Shown: positions 14,561 through 20,822 of the stretch, one piece after another
Position numbering within the stretch: position 1 is the stretch's first letter
Layout: each line of letters opens with the position of its first letter
Assembly (NCBI GenBank): GCA_946414115.1
Contig: CAMKNF010000008.1
Location: forward strand, 1 to 27,293
DNA from: an uncultured Ruminococcus sp.
Lineage (GTDB): Bacteria; Bacillota; Clostridia; Oscillospirales; Acutalibacteraceae
DNA: 27,293 nt
Direction: 5' to 3'
The notes under the pieces: generated by a model
Database searches by the model: none
What the model was told of the DNA's origin: nothing
The model's input: the letters and a program-made list of their open reading frames with translations, nothing else
Program-made: the position numbers and the translations under genes

Positions 14561-15169
14561 ATGAATAATAAAGCAGTATATAACATTGCCTGCGGTTTGT
14601 TTGTTTTGACTTCGGCTGACGGCGAAAAGCATAACGGCTGTATCATCAACACCGTTATGCAGGTAACTTCAATGCCCGTTAAAATTTCAGTCACAGTTAA
14701 TAAGGACAATTTTACAACCGAAATGATTTTAAAGTCGGGCAGGTTTAACGTAAGCTGTATTGACGAAACGGCAAATTTCAGCCTGTTTGAGCGTTTCGGC
14801 TTTGCAAGCGGCAGAGATACCGACAAGTTCAGCGGTTTTGCGGGGTATAAAACTGCGCCCAACGGCATAAACTATGTAACCGAGGGCACAAATGCGTTCT
14901 TCTCCGCAAAGGTTGTTGACACCGTTGACGTCGGTACACACTACATTTTCATTGCCGAGGTTGAAGAAGCTGAGGTTCTGTCGGACAATCCGAGTGCAAC
15001 CTACTCATACTACCACAAGAATATTAAGCCGAAGCCCGAAGTAAAGAAAAGCGAAAAAACACGCTGGGTATGCAAAATCTGCGGATATGTTTACGAGGGC
15101 GACGAGCTTCCCGAGGACTTTATTTGTCCGATTTGCAAACATCCCGCATCGGACTTCGAAAAAGTTTGA
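14561..15169 (+). CDS. Flavin reductase-rubredoxin fusion (high-molecular-weight rubredoxin-like)
   Basis: The 202-aa protein has an N-terminal FMN-binding flavin reductase domain (about 1-150: IACGLFVLTSADGEKHNGCIINTVMQVTSMPVKISV, SGRFNVSCIDE, FFSAKVVDTVDVGTHYIFIAEV). A charged linker leads to a complete rubredoxin (about 165-202) with Fe ligands in VCKICGYVYEGD and FICPICKHPASDFEKV. This is the architecture of Moorella Hrb, an NAD(P)H:rubredoxin reductase that feeds flavodiiron proteins for O2/NO reduction. It is followed by rubrerythrin, a possible electron acceptor or partner. AAAGGAGG lies 5-8 nt before the ATG. A covarying hairpin unit begins on the base after the TGA stop. Confidence 0.93.
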   Translation: MNNKAVYNIACGLFVLTSADGEKHNGCIINTVMQVTSMPVKISVTVNKDNFTTEMILKSGRFNVSCIDETANFSLFERFGFASGRDTDKFSGFAGYKTAPNGINYVTEGTNAFFSAKVVDTVDVGTHYIFIAEVEEAEVLSDNPSATYSYYHKNIKPKPEVKKSEKTRWVCKICGYVYEGDELPEDFICPICKHPASDFEKV

Positions 15170-15194
15170 GTCGAGTGCCTCGACACGCAAATCG
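15170..15194 (+). repeat. 25-bp covarying hairpin unit abutting the stop codon
   Basis: In sense orientation the stem GTCGAG, loop TGC, stem CTCGAC, one A, then CGCAAATCG. It starts directly after the TGA (15167-15169). It has the same layout as the units at 3528-3577 and 25732-25756, with a different but self-complementary stem. It is followed by AGTGGAAAAGTCGG, also shared. Confidence 0.85.
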
Positions 15195-15263
15195 AGTGGA
15201 AAAGTCGGATAATCAGGTAAAAACGATTGCCCGAATTACAGATTGATATAACGGTAACGTTTC

Positions 15264-15347
15264 GGGACGTGTAGGAACCCGTCCCCTACGGCAATGCATT
15301 AAACATTTGTATTACAGACGTAGGGACACGGCGTGCCGTGTCCGCAG
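15264..15347. repeat. REP-like inverted pair (types D and C)
   Basis: Hairpin D (15264-15291; GGGACG...CGTCCC then CTACGG) and hairpin C (15319-15347; CGTAG then a 9-bp stem GGACACGGC/GCCGTGTCC) face inward across 27 bases. The flanks gtggcaatcaaactttacc (15348-15366) and gtagttatagag recur in the copy at 25573-25625. Confidence 0.83.
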
Positions 15348-15431
15348 TGGCAATCAAACTTTACCAATCAAACCGTAGTTATAGAGTAAAACAAACATTG
15401 TTATTATTTTAAAAAATTAGGAGTGTTTATT

Positions 15432-15968
15432 ATGCAGTTAAAAGGTTCAAAAACCGAGAAAAATCTTGAAGCCGCTTTTGCAGGCGAATCAATGGCAAGA
15501 AATAAATACACATACTACGCTTCAAAGGCAAAGAAGGACGGCTATGTTCAGATTGCCAACCTGTTTGAGGAAACAGCCGCTAACGAAAAGGAACACGCTA
15601 AAATCTGGTTCAAGCTCCTTCACGACGGCATTCAGGGAACTGAAGTAAACCTTGAGGACGCCGCCGCAGGCGAAAACTACGAGTGGACAGATATGTATCC
15701 CACCTTTGCCAAGGAAGCAAGAGAAGAAGGCTTTGACTACATTGCTACCCTTTTTGAAAAGGTTGCTGAGATTGAAAAGCACCACGAGGAACGCTACAAA
15801 AAGCTCCTTGAAAACGTAAAGGGCGACATTGTTTTCTCAAAGGACGAGGACGTTATCTGGCAGTGCATCAACTGCGGTCACATCTGCATCGGCAAAAAAG
15901 CTCCCGAGGTTTGCCCCGTTTGCGCACATCCCCAGAGCTATTTCCAGGTACAGCCTGAAAACTATTGA
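15432..15968 (+). CDS. rbr: Rubrerythrin
   Basis: The 178-aa protein combines a ferritin-like diiron four-helix domain with a C-terminal rubredoxin. Diiron ligands come from FAGESMARNKY, FEETAANEKEHAK (ExxH) and FEKVAEIEKHHEERY (ExxH). The rubredoxin Fe ligands are in CINCGHICIG and VCPVCAHPQSYF. Rubrerythrins reduce hydrogen peroxide in anaerobes, using electrons that reach the rubredoxin domain. The ATG at 15432 follows TTAGGAG by 8 nt; the in-frame GTG at 15423 overlaps the SD. The upstream 84 nt between repeat and SD show no good -35/-10. It may be read from the Hrb-like gene, or from a promoter inside the repeat. A strong terminator follows. Confidence 0.96.
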   Translation: MQLKGSKTEKNLEAAFAGESMARNKYTYYASKAKKDGYVQIANLFEETAANEKEHAKIWFKLLHDGIQGTEVNLEDAAAGENYEWTDMYPTFAKEAREEGFDYIATLFEKVAEIEKHHEERYKKLLENVKGDIVFSKDEDVIWQCINCGHICIGKKAPEVCPVCAHPQSYFQVQPENY

Positions 15969-15984
15969 TTTTGTAAATTTTACT

Positions 15985-16018
15985 CGGAGCATCGTTATTA
16001 AGCGGTGCTCCGTTTTTT
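15985..16018 (+). terminator. Rubrerythrin terminator
   Basis: CGGAGCATCG (15985-15994) pairs with CGGTGCTCCG (16003-16012; one G-T) around ttattaag and is followed by six T. The stem sequence is nearly identical to the purL terminator at 20086-20113. Confidence 0.93.
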
Positions 16019-16059
16019 GTTGTGTTTATTTGCAGTAGCGAACTATGTTCAACATAATA

Positions 16060-16151
16060 CATAAATTGTTGAACAATTTATGCATAGGGATGTGTAGGAA
16101 CTCGTCCCATACGGAGATACAGGAAATGTTTGTATTACATTCGTAGGGACA
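16060..16151. repeat. Palindrome, hairpin D and truncated hairpin C
   Basis: An AT palindrome CATAAATTGTT/AACAATTTATG (16060-16082, one central base) is followed by hairpin D (16087-16114; GGGATG...CGTCCC then ATACGG). Then, at the spacing where hairpin C normally occurs, come only its first ten bases, CGTAGGGACA (16142-16151), before sequence diverges. The 318-nt gap between rubrerythrin and purL holds these repeats and a terminator, with no gene. Confidence 0.75.
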
Positions 16152-16286
16152 GGTTCATCTCTTTTTAACATTATTCCAAATTAAAACATTTATTCTAAAC
16201 TATCTTATTTTGCTAAAAATGAAATAAAACGGTTGCTTTCCGTGTTATTATATAGAGGAATATAAAATACGGGAGGCAGATAATTT

Positions 16287-19200
16287 ATGTCAGACGTAAT
16301 AAGATTATTTGTTGAAAAAAAAGACGGTTTTAACGTCCTTGCAAAGCAGACCTTGTGGGACATCCGCCACAATCTGGGTATGAGGTCCGTCACCGATTTG
16401 CGCTACATCGTGCGCTACGATATTGAGGGACTTACAAGGGACGAATATGACAAGGCAAAGGGCATTGTCCTCTCCGAGCCGAACGCAGACGTTATCTACG
16501 AGGAAACTCTGCCTGTTGAGGACGGCTGGAAGGTTTTTGCTATGGAGTATCTCCCCGGTCAGTACGACCAGCGTGGCGACTCTGCCGAGCAGTGCGTTCA
16601 GCTCCTTACACAGGGCGACAGATGCAAGGTGCTGACTGCAAGGGTCATTGCTCTTAAGGGCGATATCACAGACGACGAGTTTACAAAGCTTGAGGAATAC
16701 CTAATCAACCCCGTTGAAAGCCGTCTTGCCTCTCTTGAAAAGCCTGAAACGCTTGATATGGAAATTCCCGTTCCCGAGGACGTTAAGCGTGTTGAAGGCT
16801 TTATAAAATGGAATGACGAGGAAATGGCTGACTACTACGGCTCAATGGGATTTGCAATGACGCTTGCAGACCTCAAATTCTGCCGTGACTATTTCCGTGA
16901 CACAGAAAAGCGTGACCCCAGCGTTACCGAGCTTCGTGTTATCGACACATACTGGTCGGACCACTGCCGTCACACAACCTTCCTCACACGTTTAAGCGAG
17001 GTTGAGGTTGAGAAGAACGCTCTGGGCAAGGTTATTGAGGACGCTTTGCAGGAGTACTACGACACACGTATTGAAGTTTACGGCAAGGACACAAACAGAA
17101 TCGTATCGCTTATGGATATGGCGTTAATCGGTATGAAGTCGCTTAAGAAAAAGGGACTTATTCCCGACCTCGACGAAAGCGACGAAATCAACGCCTGCTC
17201 AATTGAAGTGCCCGTTACAATTGACGGCAAAACAGAAAAGTGGCTCGTTCAGTTCAAGAACGAAACCCACAACCACCCGACTGAAATTGAACCGTTCGGC
17301 GGTGCGGCTACGTGCCTCGGCGGCGCAATCCGTGATCCGCTTTCGGGACGTTCATATGTTTATCAGGCTATGCGTGTAACAGGCTCGGGCGACCCGACAA
17401 TTCCGTTTAAGGACACTATGCACGGCAAGCTTCCTTCAAGAAAAATTACAACAGGTGCGGCTCAGGGCTACAGCTCCTACGGCAACCAGATTGGTCTTGC
17501 AACAGGACAGGTTGTGGAGCTTTACGACAAGGGCTACGTTGCAAAGAGAATGGAAATCGGTGCAGTTATCGGTGCATCTCCCAAGGAGAACGTAATCCGT
17601 GAAGTTCCTGCTCCCGACGACGTAATCGTACTTCTCGGCGGCAGAACAGGACGTGACGGCTGCGGCGGCGCAACAGGCTCGTCAAAGGCTCACACGGAAA
17701 GCTCAATTGAAACCTGCGGTGCAGAGGTACAGAAGGGTAATCCGCCCACAGAGCGTAAAATTCAGCGTCTGTTCAGAAATCCCGACGTTGCAAAGCTGAT
17801 TAAGAGATGCAACGACTTCGGCGCAGGCGGCGTTTGCGTTGCAATCGGTGAGCTTGCAGACGGTCTTACGGTTGACCTCGACAAGGTGACGAAGAAATAC
17901 GACGGTCTTGACGGTACGGAGCTTGCAATCTCCGAAAGTCAGGAGAGAATGGCTGTCGTTCTTGATAAAAACGATGTTGAAAAATTCATCAGCGAGGCTG
18001 AAAAGGAAAACCTTGAGGCTACCGCTGTTGCAGTTGTAACCGAGAATCCCAGACTTACAATGAACTGGAGGGGCGACAAAATTGTTGACCTCAGCCGTGA
18101 ATTTTTGAATACAAACGGCGTTACTCAGGTTGCAAAGGCTTATATCACAGCTCCAAAGGCAGAGGACTGCTACAGAGAGCAGTGCCCCGAAGTTCTCAGG
18201 GATATGCCGTTTGAAAAGGCAGTTTGTGAGAATATGGGCAGACTTGAGGTTTGCTCGCAAATCGGTCTTGCAGAGCGTTTTGACGCATCAATCGGTGCGG
18301 CTACGGTAATTATGCCGTTCGGCGGAAAAACTCAGCTCACTCCGCAGGAAGCTATGGCGGCTAAAATTCCGCTTGAAAAGGGCGAAACAGACGACGCAAC
18401 CGCAATGAGCTTTGGCTTTATCCCCGGAGTATCACGCTGGAGTCCGTTCCACGGCTCGGCTTACGCAGTTGTTGAGTCGCTCTCAAAGCTCCTTGCAATC
18501 GGCGCAAACCCGATGACGGCAAGACTTACTTTCCAGGAGTATTTTGAAAGATTAAAGGACGTTCCCGAACGTTGGGGCAAGCCTGCCGCCGCACTTTTAG
18601 GCGCAATGGAGGCACAGCTCAAGCTCGGACTTCCGTCAATCGGCGGTAAGGACAGTATGTCGGGCACGTTTGAGGATATTGACGTTCCGCCCACACTCGT
18701 TAGCTTTGCCGTTTCTATGACAAAGGCATCAAAGACAATCTCAAGTGAATTCAAGAACGCAGGCTCAAAGGTAATCTACGTTCCCGTTCCCGAGAACAAG
18801 GAAACTCTTATGCCCGACTGGGACAAGCTTATTGAAATGTACAACGCAGTTTTCGCACTCTGCGAGAGCGGCAAGGTGCTTTCGGCGTCTGTTGTTAAAG
18901 AGGGCGGTGCCAGCGCAAGCGTATGCAAGGCTTGCTTCGGCAACGGCTACGGCTTTAAGTTTGCAAAAGAGCTTACAAACGACGAGCTTTTCGCTCCGCT
19001 TTCAGGCTCGCTTGTGCTTGAGCTTGCTGACGGTGCAGAGCTTGACAGCAATGTATTAAGCTATGATTTGGGTGTTGTGACAGATGACGGAAAGGTTACG
19101 ATGGGTGAAAAGTCTGCTGAAATTTCTGAAATCCTTGAGAAGTGGACTGCTCCGCTTGAAAAGGTATTCCCAACACAGGCAGAATGCCCTGAAATTGAAG

Positions 19201-20054
19201 TCAATGCAGAATTATATACAGAAAGAAATACAAAATCACCTGCGATAAAGGCTGCAAAACCAAAGGTATTTATCCCCGTATTCCCCGGTACGAACTGCGA
19301 GGTTGACACTGCAAGAGCATTTGAAAAGGCAGGTGCAGAGGTTGAAATGCTGATTGTCAAGAACCTCACCTCAAAGGGAATTGAGGAGACAATCGACAGA
19401 ATGGAGCAGATTATAAAGACGTCACAGATGATTATGCTTCCCGGCGGATTTTCCGGCGGTGACGAGCCTGACGGTTCGGGCAAGTTCATCGCTACAACGT
19501 TCCGCAATCCGAGAATTGCCGAGGCTGTAAACGAGCTGTTAAAGAACCGTGACGGTCTTATGCTCGGTATCTGCAACGGTTTTCAGGCTTTAATAAAGCT
19601 CGGACTTGTTCCCTACGGCGAAATCCGTGAGTTAAAGCCGACCGACCCGACTCTGACATTCAACACAATCGGCAGACATATTTCGCATATGGCGTACACA
19701 AGAGTTACTTCGGTCAAGTCACCGTGGTTTGCAAACGTGAATGCCGGTGACGTATTCGCCGTTCCCGTATCGCACGGCGAGGGCAGATTTATGGCTGACA
19801 TTGAAACCGTCAAGGCGCTTGCAGAAAACGGACAGATTGCTACGCAGTATGTTGACTTAAACGGCAATCCCAGCTCGGAAATTGCGTACAACGTAAACGG
19901 CTCGGTATGTGCAATCGAGGGTATCACCTCTCCCGACGGACGAGTTCTCGGAAAGATGGGACACAGTGAAAGAAAGGGCGAAAACCTCTACAAGAACGTA
20001 CCGTTTGCAAAAGACCAGCAGATTTTTGAAAGCGGCGTAAAGTATTTTAAATAA
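16287..20054 (+). CDS. purL: Phosphoribosylformylglycinamidine synthase, single-chain
   Basis: This cytoplasmic enzyme converts FGAR, glutamine and ATP to FGAM in de novo purine synthesis. At 1255 aa it is the large type with PurS-like N-terminal domain, two AIRS-like synthetase halves and C-terminal glutaminase, instead of the separate PurS/PurL/PurQ of Bacillus. Visible landmarks are the synthetase motifs SDHCRHTTF and FKNETHNHPTEIEPFGGAATCLGGAIRDP, and GGKDSM in the second half. The glutaminase has FPGTNCEVDTARAF, MLPGGFSGGDE and LGICNGFQ, with nucleophile C1096; H1226 and E1228 in MGHSER complete the triad. The ATG follows GGGAGG. No purine riboswitch or convincing -35/-10 was seen upstream. 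It is monocistronic with a terminator. Confidence 0.97.
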   Translation: MSDVIRLFVEKKDGFNVLAKQTLWDIRHNLGMRSVTDLRYIVRYDIEGLTRDEYDKAKGIVLSEPNADVIYEETLPVEDGWKVFAMEYLPGQYDQRGDSAEQCVQLLTQGDRCKVLTARVIALKGDITDDEFTKLEEYLINPVESRLASLEKPETLDMEIPVPEDVKRVEGFIKWNDEEMADYYGSMGFAMTLADLKFCRDYFRDTEKRDPSVTELRVIDTYWSDHCRHTTFLTRLSEVEVEKNALGKVIEDALQEYYDTRIEVYGKDTNRIVSLMDMALIGMKSLKKKGLIPDLDESDEINACSIEVPVTIDGKTEKWLVQFKNETHNHPTEIEPFGGAATCLGGAIRDPLSGRSYVYQAMRVTGSGDPTIPFKDTMHGKLPSRKITTGAAQGYSSYGNQIGLATGQVVELYDKGYVAKRMEIGAVIGASPKENVIREVPAPDDVIVLLGGRTGRDGCGGATGSSKAHTESSIETCGAEVQKGNPPTERKIQRLFRNPDVAKLIKRCNDFGAGGVCVAIGELADGLTVDLDKVTKKYDGLDGTELAISESQERMAVVLDKNDVEKFISEAEKENLEATAVAVVTENPRLTMNWRGDKIVDLSREFLNTNGVTQVAKAYITAPKAEDCYREQCPEVLRDMPFEKAVCENMGRLEVCSQIGLAERFDASIGAATVIMPFGGKTQLTPQEAMAAKIPLEKGETDDATAMSFGFIPGVSRWSPFHGSAYAVVESLSKLLAIGANPMTARLTFQEYFERLKDVPERWGKPAAALLGAMEAQLKLGLPSIGGKDSMSGTFEDIDVPPTLVSFAVSMTKASKTISSEFKNAGSKVIYVPVPENKETLMPDWDKLIEMYNAVFALCESGKVLSASVVKEGGASASVCKACFGNGYGFKFAKELTNDELFAPLSGSLVLELADGAELDSNVLSYDLGVVTDDGKVTMGEKSAEISEILEKWTAPLEKVFPTQAECPEIEVNAELYTERNTKSPAIKAAKPKVFIPVFPGTNCEVDTARAFEKAGAEVEMLIVKNLTSKGIEETIDRMEQIIKTSQMIMLPGGFSGGDEPDGSGKFIATTFRNPRIAEAVNELLKNRDGLMLGICNGFQALIKLGLVPYGEIRELKPTDPTLTFNTIGRHISHMAYTRVTSVKSPWFANVNAGDVFAVPVSHGEGRFMADIETVKALAENGQIATQYVDLNGNPSSEIAYNVNGSVCAIEGITSPDGRVLGKMGHSERKGENLYKNVPFAKDQQIFESGVKYFK

Positions 20055-20085
20055 GATTAATAAAGATTAATACAGTATAAAAATT

Positions 20086-20120
20086 CGGAGCATCGCTGAA
20101 AAGCGGTGCTCCGTTATTTG
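20086..20120 (+). terminator. purL terminator
   Basis: CGGAGCATCGC (20086-20096) pairs with GCGGTGCTCCG (20103-20113; one G-T) around tgaaaa and is followed by TTATTTG. The U-run is weaker than in the sister hairpin after rubrerythrin. Confidence 0.88.
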
Positions 20121-20144
20121 TAAAGGGTTTTATTAAAGCATTTA

Positions 20145-20224
20145 GGGCGACCACGCAGGGTCGCCCCTACGGTATAAATAAAACGATTATAAATAACTGT
20201 AGGGGCAGCCCTGTGTGGCTGCCC
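20145..20224. repeat. REP-like inverted pair (types A and B)
   Basis: This is the best preserved pair. A (20145-20172) has the stem GGGCGACC/GGTCGCCC, then CTACGG. B (20197-20224) is CTGTAG, then GGGCAGCC/GGCTGCCC. The spacer is 24 AT-rich bases. It sits between convergent purL and the DUF5684-like gene. Confidence 0.87.
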
Positions 20225-20253
20225 TTATTGCGTGTCAAGTAACTCGACTAAAA

Positions 20254-20712
20254 TTATCTTTTGCCGACAAATCTTGAACTTCCGAGACCAAGAATCAGAA
20301 TGAAAATCGGATAGAGGAAGAACAAGCCGAATACGAAACCGTCGCCCTTTCCGTATGAACGGGCAAGATGTCGGTAGAAGAAAAATTCAAGCATACAACT
20401 GAAAAATAAAACTATCAGCCGAACAACGGTCAGTACTATGAAGAACACGCCCGTAGTAATTACGTTCTGAACTAAATACATAAGCACAGCGTAGACGACT
20501 GACAAACCTAAAGTAAACCAGAAATATTTTGTTTTCCACACAATATCAAACATTTTCCAGTTGCTGTAAATTGGGATAATACTTTTCCAGCCTGCGACAT
20601 CTGCTTTTTGAAACAGTATCCAGAATGAAACTATTTGCAGAATGAAGAATGCAAATTGAATTAAAAATACATAAAATTCAATTCCTGCCGTAAGTAAAAG
20701 AGCATTAAGCAT
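20254..20712 (-). CDS. DUF5684-like small membrane protein
   Basis: The 152-aa protein has hydrophobic segments at about 11-34, 63-84, 88-108 and 126-146, giving about four helices. The conserved-looking motif AGWKSIIPIYSNWKMFDIVWK after the first helix and the C-terminal GKGDGFVFGLFFLYPIFILILGLGSSRFVG are typical of the DUF5684/DUF805-like small integral membrane proteins of Firmicutes. Function is unknown. The ATG at 20712 follows GGAGGTG. It is convergent with purL and downstream of glgP on the same strand, separated from it by a terminator. Confidence 0.85.
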   Translation of the reverse strand: MLNALLLTAGIEFYVFLIQFAFFILQIVSFWILFQKADVAGWKSIIPIYSNWKMFDIVWKTKYFWFTLGLSVVYAVLMYLVQNVITTGVFFIVLTVVRLIVLFFSCMLEFFFYRHLARSYGKGDGFVFGLFFLYPIFILILGLGSSRFVGKR

Positions 20713-20737
20713 AAAAACACCTCCGTAGATAATAAAT

Positions 20738-20794
20738 GCGGAATTCCGAATTAAAACAAGCCGAACCGACCTTAATTGTCAATCCGACTTGTTT
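20738..20794 (-). terminator. glgP terminator with AATTCCG repeat
   Basis: On the minus strand AAACAAGTCGGA (20783-20794) pairs with TTCGGCTTGTTT (20754-20765) over 12 bp, including two G-U pairs. On the opposite strand those two positions become mismatches. This indicates it is meant for the minus-strand transcript of glgP. The tail TTTTAATT runs into the short repeat gcggaattccgaatt (20738-20752). Confidence 0.78.
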
Positions 20795-20822
20795 TTTATT
20801 GCGAACCTGAACGTTCGGCAAA

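Noticed and set aside
16163..16286. Purine riboswitch or PurR box upstream of purL
   Set aside because: No conserved three-way junction sequence or paired PurBox is visible in this AT-rich leader.
17703..19927. Minus-strand open frames of 97-185 codons opposite purL
   Set aside because: They are shadows of the strongly supported purL frame, with Cys- and Ser-rich non-protein-like composition.
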